Shown piece by piece: positions 31,858 to 43,061 of a DNA stretch of 64,000 bases. The notes beneath the pieces are model-generated. The model did not search any database. It was not told the DNA's origin and saw only the letters and a list, made by a program, of their open reading frames with translations. Made by a program: the position numbers and the translations under genes. Origin of the DNA: Cepaea nemoralis (lineage: Eukaryota; Mollusca; Gastropoda; Stylommatophora; Helicidae); contig JACEFZ010024500.1 in assembly GCA_014155875.1 (NCBI GenBank), positions 458,176 to 522,175 of the forward strand. The letters run 5' to 3'. How positions within the stretch are numbered: the first letter of the stretch is position 1; every line of letters begins with the position of its first letter.

Positions 31858-33212
31858 GGTGCCATGCCGGAAAGCGTGAGCGGTCATGACTCTCCATTTC
31901 ACTCGATTACCAGAGTCGTGGATCAGCTCAGTGTCCCTGTCTCGTCCATGCCATGTGGCCAAGGCATCCAGGTATTTTCCTCTCGGTCTTCCTCTTGGTC
32001 TGTTCCCTTCGATCTTGCCAGTTGTCACAAAGTTCTCTAATCCATTTCTTCTCATAACATGTCCAGAAAATTTTGACTGTCTACGTCTAATTTCTCTAAT
32101 CAGTTTACGATGCTCATTTGTCTCCTGTAGTACTTGGTCATTGGTTTTTCTATCTGTCCATGGTATTCTTTGCATTTTCCTCAGAAACTACATTTCTGCA
32201 GCCATCAGATGCGTTTCAGCTTGACTGCTCATTGTCCAAGTTTCACATCCATACAAAAGAATAGGCTCTATGTATCCCCTCAACACCCTCTTTCTCGTTT
32301 CAATTGACATCTTTTTATTGGTCAGAATGTTTTTAATCTTGCTATAGGCTACTTTTGCCATGGCGATTCTTGTTCTAATCTATTCAAGGCATCTCCCATC
32401 AGATGTTATGACTGTTCCGAGATAATTGTACCTATTCACTTGTTGAAGAATATTTCCATTTACTTGTCTATTACATTGTGGTATTTCGTTCTTCCTAGTG
32501 ACGACCATAATCTGTGTCTTTCTACAATTTAATTCTAACCCCAGTTGCTCACTGTGTACAACAACCGCATCTGCAAACTGTTGCAGATCCTGCTGATTGT
32601 CTGCAATCAATACTGTATCATCTGCATATCTAATGTTATTGGTGTTTCGTCCTCCAATGCTGATTCCATTTATATCTTCTACATTTCTGAAAATATTTTC
32701 ACTGTATAGGAAAAAAAAAAGATCTGGAGACATTACACATCCCTGCATAAAAAAAAAATTAAAATTAGTTGCATGTCCTTCACAGGACATAGCAATCAAC
32801 CCCAGCATTTTTGCTGTTCGTGAATCCTGGGCAGATTTTACGTTCAGTAGTTTGCCACTGCTTTCTGAACGACCGGCTCCTATACCTTTTTCGAAAAACC
32901 ATCAACGCTGTGATTTGAACCCGGGTATACGGGCTCACAAACCGCGTTCGCAAGCCCTTAGCCAAGGCTACCGGCTAACCTGCCTAACACCTCTCATAAT
33001 AGGTTGATATTGTCCCACTTCATTATCAATCCTTATCACAGCTTGTTGTTTCCAATATATGTTTTTTATAAGTCTAATGTCTTTCCCATCAATTTGTAGA
33101 TCTGCAAGCATATCCACCATATTGACATGTCTAACCCTATCAAAAGCCTTTGTGTAGTCAATAAAGCAAAGATGCATATCCTTGTTTACTTCTATAGCAC
33201 GTTCAATAACTG
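31838..33212 (-). pseudogene. LINE family c, RT to C-terminus, split by a SINE
   Basis: On the minus strand: HLCFIDYTKAFDRVRHVNMV (RT motif A), then IMRGVRQ; after an insertion QGCVMSPDLF (motif B), IRYADDTVLIADNQQDLQQF (motif C), YNYLGTVIT; then MQRIPWTDRKTNDQ and GKIEGNRPRGRPRGK to the stop near 31856. It abuts (CAAT)n at 31828-31858. The 5' part, including the endonuclease, is missing. Confidence 0.85.
32752..32993 (-). mobile_element. tRNA-derived SINE, family 3, nested in the LINE
   Basis: It lies exactly between the RT residues GVRQ and QGCV. The minus strand gives GTTAGCCGGTAGCCTTGGCT (A-box region), CCGGGTTCAAATCAC (B box), a body shared with 15772-16015, and a T/A-rich tail. GGCAG and TGCAG at the two junctions may be remnants of the target duplication. 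Confidence 0.8.
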
Positions 33213-33325
33213 ATCACAGAACTAGAATTCCACGTGAAAAAATCCCGGCCCTCACCGGGGCTTGAACCCAGGACCTCCTGCACTCGAGGCGGATACCATA
33301 CCTCGAGACCACTCAGCCCCTAACG
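33213..33325 (-). mobile_element. tRNA-like SINE head or tRNA pseudogene
   Basis: The minus strand reads GGGGCTGAGTGGTCTCGAGG (A-box-like) and GGTTCAAGCCCCGG (B box), with a tRNA-like spacing. The ends do not pair as a normal acceptor stem, so I do not call a functional tRNA. It follows the truncated 5' end of the LINE. Confidence 0.55.
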
Positions 33326-33620
33326 ATTAGCTAATACGTAACAAGGTTATCCCACTCATTACCAGTTAGCCAGGACACAACAAGGTTATCCCACTTAACA
33401 ACGATTAGTTGTCACACAGCTATCTATATTAACCCACTCAACAAACAATATGGACACATATTTAAAAATTACAGTTTTTTAATTTAAATGTAAGATTAGA
33501 TAAGCAAATATGATTGCAACCAGATTAAATACATATCTAGATATATGTCTAATCATATACAATAAGAAAATATGCTGCATGGCTTCGTCTCTTCTTCATC
33601 TTTTCGTTCTTTTTTTTTCT
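33326..33620. other. Remaining 39-bp units and duplication anchor
   Basis: About three more degenerate units of the 39-bp array lie to about 33440. Sequence matching 47736-47895 in copy B follows (ATTGCAACCAGATTAAATA, AATCATATACAAT). Confidence 0.7.
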
Positions 33621-33714
33621 GTCTGTCTGTCTGCTCGCCTGTCTGTCTGTCGTCTGTCTGTCTGTCTGTCTGTCTGCTCGCCTGTCTGTCTGTCTGTCTG
33701 TATGCATGCTCGCC

Positions 33715-33755
<41 letters not shown>

Positions 33756-33766
33756 GCCTGCTCGCC

Positions 33767-33814
<48 letters not shown>

Positions 33815-33830
33815 GGTCTGCCTGCTCGCC

Positions 33831-33889
<59 letters not shown>

Positions 33890-33924
33890 ATGCTCACCTG
33901 TCTGTCTGTCTGTCTTCTTTTTCA
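33621..33924. repeat. (CTGT)n microsatellite with CTGCTCGCCTGT interruptions
   Basis: About 300 bases of CTGT repeats broken at intervals by CTGCTCGCCTG. In copy B the same place is (CTTT)n at 47898-47960. Confidence 0.95.
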
Positions 33925-34239
33925 GCTTCATCTTCTTCCTCTTCGTCTTTATTCAGAGATCAGATTTTCCGGCACGGGTCATCACTTGATAATCTTCCTG
34001 TTGTCTTCACTAGACGTCCACTATTTGTCTGGTTGGGTTGCTCATGTCAGCCAGTTGTATGTTCACCGTCTTGCACATTATAGGAGGTCTAGTAAAACGT
34101 GCTTATGAACTAAGGGTAACATATGATCAAATATATTTAAACATTTTGCATGTGTGTAAAAGTTAAAGTACCCATGCACGCTATAAAGCACTTCGTAATC
34201 TCTAAAGAAGATAAAGAAGGCTTTTCAAACGAAAGTTTT
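33925..34239. other. Duplication anchor, no gene seen
   Basis: AGATTTTCCGGCACGGGTCA, ATTTGTCTGGTTGGG and GAGGTCTAGTAAAACG match copy B at 47984-47999 and 49864-50130, where a LINE splits the block. Confidence 0.7.
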
Positions 34240-34965
34240 TAGAAAATCTTGGACCACGAAGGAGAAACATACTGCCATTCTACAAGATGTGAATACTGAA
34301 CAAAATTGACTAATAGACAACATTCTTCCTCGTGCCTTGGAAGCTTAAATACATTGGTTGTATTATATATCATTGTGAAGGATGGGAAAGCTGTTGATCC
34401 AGATGGCATCCTAGCAGAAGCTGTTAAAACTAAGGTAAACACTTAAGTTGAATTACTGCACAAACTATTAAGCAGAATTGTGTAAACTAAAGAAATACAT
34501 GAAGGCTAGAGAGAAAGATGAAGCTGCCCAAGAAAGGGGAACCACAGGTTTGTGAAAATTTTGAGGCATTTTGTTTCTATCAGTTCATTGGAAAGTATTA
34601 AACAAGATCATTTTAAAGACACTAAGAGATTTCATTGACAAACAACTAAGGGATACGTGTCGGCTTTCGACTGAATATGACATGTACTGACTAGATAGAC
34701 ACAATAATAGGCAAAGCATCGATATAATCTCCACTTTACATTGAATGTGTAGACTATGAAAATTTTTTTTGATAATATTGAAAAGGAATTTCTTTGAAAA
34801 TTTTTCAGGCATGAAAGGATACCACAGAAAATGATTAATTTAATCAAGGCAAAATATAGAGACATAAGGTGCAGAGTTTTCATGAGGGAAAACTAACAGA
34901 GGTATTCGAAATAAGAACAGGAATTAGACAGTGGTGCCTTTTGAGACCTATGCTATTTTACCTGA
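34240..34965 (+). pseudogene. Heavily decayed LINE reverse transcriptase
   Basis: Translated in three frames, pieces read DGKAVDPDGILAEAVK, then VDYENFFDNIEKEFL, IPQKMINLIKAKYRDIRCRV and a RQ..CLLRPMLF-like motif B. Stops and indels are frequent. The matching remnant in copy B (50150-50370) shows that this insertion predates the duplication; copy B lacks about 500 bases of its left part. Confidence 0.7.
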
Positions 34966-35126
34966 CTGTAGGCTGGACTATGACAACAAGGCCAACCACT
35001 GTCAGATATGAAATTCAATGGACTTTAATTGAAACTTTCATTAATTAGTGCATGCGCAAGTAGAAGGACTTAAATGCTATGGCATAAACCTGTGAATAGT
35101 ATAAATAGAAGAAACTGTATTTGGAC

Positions 35127-35700
<574 letters not shown>

Positions 35701-35754
35701 TGCACAAGATACTCTTCATTTTCTTAAATGTCCTTCATTTTCTTAAATGAAGAG

Positions 35755-36005
35755 TATGAACGCACTCATTTGGACTCAACAAGGCCAAATAAATAGAGGC
35801 AGAGCTAAGAACACACGGAGAAGAGAAGCAGAAACAGAAGTGAATACCATGGGGAGGACATGGACAGAGCTGCACGGGAGAGCTAAGAGCAGGGCGGCTT
35901 GGGGTGAGTGGGTTGAGGGCTTATGCTCTAGTGGGGGTTAAAGCGGGGCAGAAGAAAGTAGATATTAAACGTCCCGGTGGTTCTGGAGAGAATGTTGATT
36001 GATGG
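35755..36005. other. Duplication anchor leading into the minisatellite
   Basis: GGGGAGGACATGG and GGTTCTGGAGAGAATGTTGA also precede the minisatellite in copy B (50590-51097). No credible gene is present. Confidence 0.8.
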
Positions 36006-37805
36006 CTTGGCTCCTGGAAGTAGAGGCTGGGGTCCTGGAAGTAGAGACTGGGGTCCTGGAAGTAGAGTATGGGCTCCTGGAAGTAGAGGCTGGGGTCCTG
36101 GAAGTAGAGGCTTGGCTCCTGGAAGTAGAGGCTGGTGTCCTGGAAGTAGAGGCTTGGCTCCTGGAAGTAGAGGCTGGGTCCGGAAGTAGAGGCTTGGCTC
36201 CTGGAAGTAGAGGCTGGGGTCCTGGAAGTAGAGTATGGGCTCCTGGAAGTAGAGGCTGGGGTCCTGGAAGTAGAGGCTTGGCTCCTGGAAGTAGAGGCTG
36301 GGTCCTGGAAGTAGAGGCTTGGCTCCTGGAAGTAGAGGCTGGGTCCTGGAAGTAGAGGCTGGGTCCTGGAAGTTGAGGCTGGGTCCTGGAAGTAGAGGCT
36401 GGGTCCTGGAAGTAGAGGCTGGGTCCTGGAAGTAGAGGCTGGTCTCCTGGAAGTAGAGGCTAGTGTCCTGGAAGTAGAGGCTTGGCTCCTGGAAGTAGAG
36501 GCTGGGTCCTGGAAGTAGAGGCTTGGCTCCTGGAAGTAGAGGCTGGGTCCTGGAAGTAGAGGCTTGGCTCCTGGAAGTAGAGGCTGGGTCCTGGAAGTAG
36601 AGGCTTGGCTCCTGGAAGTAGAGGCTGGGTCCTGGAAGTAGAGGCTTGGCTCCTGGAAGTAGAGGCTGGGTCATGGAAGTAGAGGCTGGGTCCTGGAAGT
36701 AGAGGCTGGGTCCTGGAAGTAGAGGCTGGGTCATGGAAGTAGAGGCTGGGTCCTGGAAGTAGAGGCTGGGTCCTGGAAGTAGAGGCTGGGTCCTGGAAGC
36801 AGAGGCTGGGTCCTGGAAGTAGAGGCTGGGTCCTGGAAGTAGAGGCTGGGTCCTGGAAGTAGAGGCTGGGGTCCTGGAAGTAGAGGCTGGGGTCCTTGAA
36901 GTAGAGGCTGGGTCCTGGAAGTAGAGGCTGGGTCTTGGAAGTAGAGGCTGGGTCCTGGAAGTAGAGGCTGGGTCCTGGAAGTAGAGGCTTGGTCCTGGAA
37001 GTAGAGGCTGGGGTCCTGGAAGTAGAGGCTGGCGCCTGGAAGTAGAGGCTGGGTCCTGGAAGTAGAGGCTGGGTCCTGGAAATATAGGCTGAGTCTTGGA
37101 AATAGAGGCTGGGGTCCTGGAAGTAGAGGCTGGGGTCCTGGAAGTAGAGGCTGGGGTCCTGGAAGTAGAGGCTGGGGTCCTGGAAGTAGAGGCTGGGTCC
37201 TGGAAGTAGAGGCTGGGTCCTGGAAATAGAGGCTGGGGTCCTGGAAGTAGGGGCTGGGGTCCTGGAAGTAGAGGCTGAGGTCCTGGAAGTAGAGGCTGGT
37301 GTCCTGGAAGTAGAGGCTGGGGTCCTGGAAGTAGAGGCTGGTGTCCTGGAAGTAGAGGCTGGGGTCCTGGAGGTAGAGGCTGGTGTCCTGGAAGTAGAGG
37401 CTGGGGTCCTGGAAGTAGAGGCTGGTGTCCTGGAAGTAGAGGCTGGGGTCCTGGAAGTAGAGGCTGGGGTCCTGGAAGTAGAGGCTGCGGTTCTGGAAGT
37501 AGAGGCTGGGGTCCTGGAAGTAGAGTCTGGTGTTCTGGAAGTAAAGTATGGGGTCCTGGAAGTAGAGGCTGGGGTCCTGGAAATAAAGGCAGGGGTCATG
37601 GAAGTAGAGGCTTGGGGTCCTTGAAGTAGAGGCTGGGGTCCTGGAAATAGAGGCTGTGGTCCTGGAAGTAGAGGCTGGGGTCCTGGAAGTAGAGTTTGGG
37701 GTCCTGGAAGTAGAGGCTGGGGTCCTGGAAATAGAGGCTGTGGTCCTGGAAGTAGAAGCTGTGGTCCTGGAAGTAGAGGCTGGGGTCATGGAAGAAAAGG
37801 TAGGG
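36006..37805 (+). repeat. 21-bp minisatellite, copy A (about 1.8 kb)
   Basis: About 85 units of GGTCCTGGAAGTAGAGGCTG with length 20 or 21 bases. Common variants are GCTCC, GTGTCC or GGGTC at the unit start. Because 21 is a multiple of 3, several frames stay open for hundreds of codons. The 20-base variants shift the frame, which argues against selection on protein. It shares both flanks with the copy B array. Confidence 0.97.
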
Positions 37806-37825
37806 GTCGATCATTACAAAGATGG

Positions 37826-38100
37826 ATACAGGAGTCTCCGTGGCCAAGTGGTTAATACGCCTGCCTTGCGCACCGAAAGTTGTGGGTTTGACTCTGCCAT
37901 TCGATTCACGAGAGCAATGTTTTCTGACACTCCTTGGAGTCGTCGCTGAAGCTATGGAGTTCGTGCTTAGTGCGAACCGTTTGGCAGACCGGCCAGCGGA
38001 AAGAGACCGAGCCATATGCGATAAAACAAGTTGCAATGAAGTCGATCTTAAGTATGTAAACCCGTTTTTAATTACAGGACATTGAAGACTCCTTGGGCAT
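37826..38100 (+). mobile_element. tRNA-derived SINE, family 1 (copy A)
   Basis: The head CCGTGGCCAAGTGGTTAATA is an A-box-like start and GTGGGTTTGACTC a B-box-like segment. The body contains GTCGTCGCTGAAGCTATGGA. The same SINE stands at the matching place in copy B, so it predates the duplication. The acceptor stem cannot be closed, so this is not a tRNA gene. Confidence 0.75.
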
Positions 38101-38392
38101 AAGGGTGCTTGAGGAAAGTGAAATAGCAAAGGAGCGAACAACTTGTCTGCGGCTTGTAGTGAAGACCACGTTCTGCAAACGACCAACTACACGAAGCTGA
38201 CATTTAAAAAAAAAAAAACCAACGCAACATATAAGTGAGTCCTGTTGGTATTACTAAAATCAGGCAATATTAAATGCAAAATCAGAGAAAAACAACCAAA
38301 CCATTCAGTTATATAAAAAAGGCAAAGGTACATGATTAAAACGGCCACTTACGATGCCAACAGAGTGAAAGATAACGATAGTCTAATAGAAG
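38101..38392. other. Duplication anchor, no gene seen
   Basis: Contains AACAACTTGTC, GCGGCTTGT and ACGAAGCTGACATTTAAAA, matching 60120-60400 in copy B. Confidence 0.7.
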
Positions 38393-38643
<251 letters not shown>

Positions 38644-38789
38644 CATTGTAATAAAAAAATTGTCATTAAGTTTATGTTTTTAAGTATAAAAAAATTTCAT
38701 TTTAATGAAACATTGTAAGTGAATCAATGAGACTTCGTTTTTGCTTAAAATAAAGATGTGTCATGTTAATTAAATGTGATTAAGTCAAA

Positions 38790-39316
38790 GAACTTAGCAG
38801 TCATCGTAAGATCACCATACAGTGGATACCATCCCACTGTGGAATCCCCGGAAACGACAGAGCTGATCGATTGGCTAAGGAAGGAGCACAAGAAGAACAA
38901 CCAGATGTGCCTATTACTAGTATTACATACCACCAAAAGAAAAGAATGATCAAATCAGTCAAAAGGCCACCAAACCTTACTCAAGACGACTACCACGTTA
39001 TGGACAGACCAGAACAGGTCATTCTTCTGCGCCTCAGAACAGGACACAATAGATTACGCAACCACATGTATACAAAATTCAAGATTGGTGACTCAGCCAT
39101 GTGCACATGTGGTTTGGCGTCGCAGACAGCAGAGCACATACTCCAGGATTGCCCAAACTACAACATATCCAGGCGAACCTTCTGGCCTAGAGAAACAACA
39201 GTGGAAGATAAACTCTATGGACCGCTGAATGAACTAAAAAAGACTGTTAGATTCATACAAGAGACAACATTGCAGTTATAAACATAATTTAGGCGAACGA
39301 AAGAAGAAGAAGAAGT
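38790..39316 (+). pseudogene. LINE 3' end: RNase H terminus and zinc-knuckle-like domain
   Basis: From 38812 the frame reads ITIQWIPSHCGIPGNDRADR, the last active-site block of RNase H, then LAKEGAQEEQP. Later come VILLRLRTGHNRLRNHMYTK and MCTCGLASQTAEHILQDCPN, a C-x-C..H..C motif common at the end of Jockey/I-group ORF2. It stops at 39281 and ends in (GAA)n. All upstream domains are missing. Confidence 0.88.
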
Positions 39317-39388
39317 CAAAGAAGTTTCTTATATATAAAGAAATATTATTTTAAGTATGTCAAAGAGGGTTCTTTTTTTTATTCAAAA

Positions 39389-39877
39389 GTGTTTAAAGTA
39401 TCTTTTATTTTTCTTCTGTCTGTAGAGGTGTCATTAATTATAAAAGTAAGTCAGGAGAAACATGACAGGAAGAAAGCCGAAAACTCAGGAACCAAAAAGG
39501 GGGAACCTTATGTAACAACTTCAGAGGATAGTTCAGAGAAGACGAAGGAGGGAAGCAAGAGCACTTCGAGCTCTACACCAAAACGACCGTGGTCGGAGAA
39601 GCGGTGTTCAATTTGTAAGTTACCCTCTCACAATACAAGGGACTGCAAATCGAAGGCTAAGAGCCCTCACTTCGCAGCATGTCAAGTGACTTCCAAGGGG
39701 GTTGTCACTGAAAATGCCAAGGTCAACACGGAAGCTCGCCACCAGGAGAGCTCGCTCAAGTCCGGCACTGGACAATCTAGGACAGGGAAATGGTGCAAAC
39801 ACTGTTTTTATATCTTGGTGAAATCTTTCACCTCGCGTCTCACTAAACTCGCTAAGATTCTCGGGAAAGAAATGTAA
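39389..39877 (+). CDS. Unrecognised protein or last exon with one CCHC knuckle
   Basis: The frame is open from 39389 to 39877. A good acceptor (TTTTTCTTCTGTCTGTAG) ends at 39425, so the coding part may be an exon starting there. The first part is Lys/Glu/Ser/Thr rich (EKHDRKKAENSGTKKG, SSEKTKEGSKSTSSSTPKR). Then comes KRCSICKLPSHNTRDC, a CX2CX4HX4C zinc knuckle of the nucleic-acid-binding type, and a basic tail. AATAAA lies at 40052-40057, 175 bases after the stop. It could be the last exon of a host gene or a retroelement gag. I do not recognise the family. Confidence 0.4.
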   Translation: MFKVSFIFLLSVEVSLIIKVSQEKHDRKKAENSGTKKGEPYVTTSEDSSEKTKEGSKSTSSSTPKRPWSEKRCSICKLPSHNTRDCKSKAKSPHFAACQVTSKGVVTENAKVNTEARHQESSLKSGTGQSRTGKWCKHCFYILVKSFTSRLTKLAKILGKEM

Positions 39878-40132
39878 ATGGCTATGGAAGTAGTGCAATT
39901 TTATGCTCATGCTGCATACAAGCTTACAAAAACTCGAAAACTTGTTTTAAATGAATTCTGAATAATTTTCTGCTTTAAAGATACCCAGAAAGTATTGCAC
40001 AACTAAAACAATTGATGATCAGGCTGTGGACTCTGTTATGTTCATCGAAACAATAAAATTTGGATAGTTTATTAATTTTCTAATTTCAGGTTCATCGATA
40101 ATTCCAGCTTTAAATTTTTCTATGCTCAATTC

Positions 40133-40402
40133 TTAAAACTGTCTGCATAAATAATTCAAACAGCTACCGTCTTTGTTCAGTGCCTTAACAAACTGCCTCA
40201 TCAAGCCAGGCTTTATATGTAATCGTGACAGTAGAACTCTTTTTCGATCAATGAGAGGTTTGTTGGCAACATTTTCTTCTCCAATGTTAAATTCATTCCT
40301 TAACGGCCAGCATGTCTTTGTCCAGTACATATCGCTTGCCCTGCTATCCCACAAACATATAAAGCATGGATATTTGGTGAATCCCCTTTTCTGTCCAAGC
40401 TA
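40133..40402 (-). pseudogene. Fragment of a widespread transposon-associated protein family
   Basis: The minus strand reads LGQKRGFTKYPCFICLWDSR, then NVANKPLIDRKRVLL and RLHIKPGLMRQFVKALNKDG. This resembles a protein found in many copies in invertebrate genomes, with the core pattern K(F/Y)PCF-C-WDSRA, then N(V)PLVDP, LLPPLHIKLGLMK-FVKAL. It is bounded by a stop on each side and covers only the middle of that family. I recall the pattern but not a proven function. Confidence 0.55.
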
Positions 40403-40519
40403 GAAATTCATAATTTTAAGATCTACACAACACATCCAGTTATGTTATAAATACTTCATTTGTTTCATAACAGTGCTTATTGTAGCATACTCCCCCTTTA
40501 TTGTAGTAGAATGCGCGAT

Positions 40520-40640
40520 TGGAATTGAGCCATATTTGTTACTAGTGTGTAAGAATGTGAGAACGAAGCACATATGGGAATGTCCCCAGTGCACTGATAT
40601 CGGTTCTTGATTCAGCTCAATTCGATTAATCTGGTATAAG
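40520..40640 (+). mobile_element. Dispersed repeat family C-terminal end, copy 3
   Basis: VRTKHIWECPQCTDIGS and a stop, then a degenerate AACTC-like tail. It sits next to the copy B gene as copy 1 sits next to the copy A gene, so these two are the same ancestral insertion. Confidence 0.6.
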
Positions 40641-40691
40641 TCTCGAGTTTAGCACACAACAGATACATGCACATTTATTCTTGTGATTTAC

Positions 40692-40808
40692 TTATGTGTG
40701 ATGTGTAGCCTGATACACGAAATACAAATATGATTACAAAAACGATGCCAACATGTAGAAACTAGTTTATTGCACACACACACACACATATATATATATA
40801 CACACACA

Positions 40809-40891
<83 letters not shown>

Positions 40892-42975
40892 ATGGTCACA
40901 GGTATTCGTGCTTTCCTACCTGTAGATTCATACTCTTGTCCAGCCCAAATACCTGTGACAGAACTCCCTGTAACGCCAGGGCTGTTTTAGAAATCTGACT
41001 AGGTCCCTCTGTGTCTTGCTTCTCATCGTAAAACAGAAGAACATCCCTGCTGTTGGAGACACACGCCAAATCCTCAGAGACACCCCCAGTACACTGGCCA
41101 TATTGCAGTTTAAACAGCTCTTGGAAGACCAATTTAGCATCACAACTCTGAAGCTTCAATCTGCTTTCTGCAGTGCGCAATAGCACCTCTCGCCTTAATT
41201 GAACCATTTCGGGAGTTTCCCATATTCTGGATTTGGCGATATTAGGTCCAATGCTGACCATAGTCAGAAAGGCTAACGCTTTTTCAGTTTCACTTAGCTC
41301 TAGATAACTACGAAGCCCAGCTTTGATGACCTCAGGGTCTTCAAGTTCACTATCACTGAAAGCGAATACTTGCTCCAAGAATTCTATAACACCATTATGG
41401 TTCTTAACCAGCTCATACAGCCGGAACAATTTCTTATCTATGGAAGGCGATGGCGATTCTTCCTCTAATCTGTATTTCATGGTCCGAAAGGATCGCCAGA
41501 TTTCAGTAGCTCAGTTTTGCAGTTGAGGACAAGTTGATGCGACAATCACAGCCAAGCTGATTGCCTTTGTCAGCTTTCCTTCTGCTTCAGAGTTGTTCAC
41601 AATCAAGTAGCAGAGACCTGCCTGTTCATAGGCATTGATCACAGTTACAAGATGTCCTTCACCCGCAATGTTGGTTACTTGATTAAACCTGTTCAAGGCA
41701 TCTTGATATCGTCCTGCCAATTTGTACAGCAGTCCAAGGTCATAGACTGCGGGTAAGTTTCGATCATGTGACATCTTTATTGCCTCCAAATATTCCCGCT
41801 ATGCCCTGTTGAAGTTTTCATTGGGTAAAGTTATCAGAGGACTCTTCGCAGGGAGATACCTGCAATCTATTTCTCGAGCAGGATATGCCTGTCTTTCCCT
41901 CGGACGTGGGCCTCCTCTTGCAGGGTATTGCTGTGACCTGGGAGCCTGTAACATGGGATTCTGTGACCTGGGATTATGTGTCCTGGGATTATGTGTCTCG
42001 GCTGCCGCCTCAGCCATCTTTGCGTCGCAGAGCCCCAGCTGATGGTGTGTTGTGGTGTGTTTCCTCACACGAAGACATCTCTCCAACACTTCAGCTGCTC
42101 TGTCCAGTTGTTTCAACGTCCGTAACAGTTTCCCACAGTTTGTTAACACCCATGTGCTAGTGTTTCCAAGTTTCAAAGCTTCATTGCACATGCCTATCGG
42201 AGTTCCCCCCTCCCCCCAAATATCCTTTTAATATAAATCTTCTCATTGATGTACATTACAGCTCTGTAGAGCACGAGTAGTTCAGAAAGAGCAGGACCGC
42301 GAAGTATGCCTGAATCATTTCCGTAAATATCAGTAAGATGCTTAGCTGCATTTTCCACACATGCTTGTATCGTAAGTCCTCCGGCCATTCCAGCGTAAAT
42401 ATTGAGATGTGTGTACCTTCTGTATGCCAACCTCAGCCGGAGCTTCCAATAGAGCTTGTCTGCATTGCTGACAATAGCATCTTCAAACAGACGTATAGCA
42501 TGAAACAAGTTGACCGGTCTCCCAACCCTACTGTGGCAATAAGCTAATTCTGCTTTAGCTGTCGCAAGACGTTCTGGGAAATTGGCAACGGCTTCATTTC
42601 TGGCAGTTTTGAGATGCAGTTCAAAGCCTTTTCTTATCTGCCTGATCTCCATCTCAGAAACATACAATTTCCGATAGGTATAACATTTTCTCATTGTGCC
42701 ATATTTGTAACTGTGTCGTTAACTTCTTCAGCTTTCACATAGTACTCCAATTTGATGCACACCCATGTCTTAAAATTCAGTTTGAAGACTGTCTCCTCCA
42801 GACAGACATCGTCTGCATCAACCTCATCTTCCAAATTCTCAAGCAAATCGAGGAGTCTCTCTTGCGTGAGACCGGGAATATCCAAACCCGTCAAAGTAGG
42901 AATCCCGTCCATTTGAGATTTCAAATAACCATCTGTATTCTGCATTGCTGTTAAGTGGGACTTTTCTTTTTTAAA
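40692..42975 (-). pseudogene. Broken IFIT-like TPR gene (copy B)
   Basis: A paralogue of the 11.46-13.48 kb gene along nearly its whole length, with the same TPR blocks (TWVLTNCGKLLRTLKQLDRA, AVYDLGLLYKLAGRYQDA) and the same TIR-like end (RDVLLFYDEKQD). It carries frameshifts near 42692 and 42193, and nonsense codons at about 41799-41801 (TAG) and 41511-41513 (TGA). The 5' acceptor region is altered near 42970. The 3' intron (40710-40919, containing the CA repeat) and the last exon (ATHHT, stop 40692-40694) are conserved in layout. It also has an in-frame stretch of about 55 residues absent from copy A (HNPRTHNPRSQNP, then YPARGGPRPRERQAYPARE, about 41850-42015). Confidence 0.9.
40778..40888. 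repeat. (CA)n microsatellite in the pseudogene's 3' intron
   Basis: About 110 bases of CA with a short TA insert. Copy A has only a few bases of it, which explains the intron length difference (210 versus 100 bases). Confidence 0.97.
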
Positions 42976-43061
42976 TCTTCACTATATAGATAAAATTGGT
43001 ACAACAATGATAAACCAATAACACAGGTAGTAATTAACTTGTCGAGATAACAATACGTTAG

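Noticed and set aside
33510..34108. Cys/Leu/Ser/Val-rich 'secreted protein' frames (also at 7.7-8.3, 16.1-16.9 and 45.1-45.6 kb)
   Set aside because: Translations of CTGT/CAGA microsatellites; the opposite strand is equally open.
35928..37799. Frames of 268 to 379 codons on the minus strand over the smaller array
   Set aside because: Same reason: 20/21-base repeats translated as LYFQDPS, STSRTPA or PLLPGP runs.
36006..37805. CRISPR-like array
   Set aside because: Units are contiguous with no unique spacers, and the DNA is animal nuclear. The 39-bp arrays at 31.3 and 47.5 kb were rejected for the same reason.
37838..37910. Functional tRNA genes at the SINE heads (also 13.56, 33.24, 59.85 kb)
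   Set aside because: A/B-box-like blocks are present but acceptor stems do not pair, and the same sequence continues into SINE bodies.
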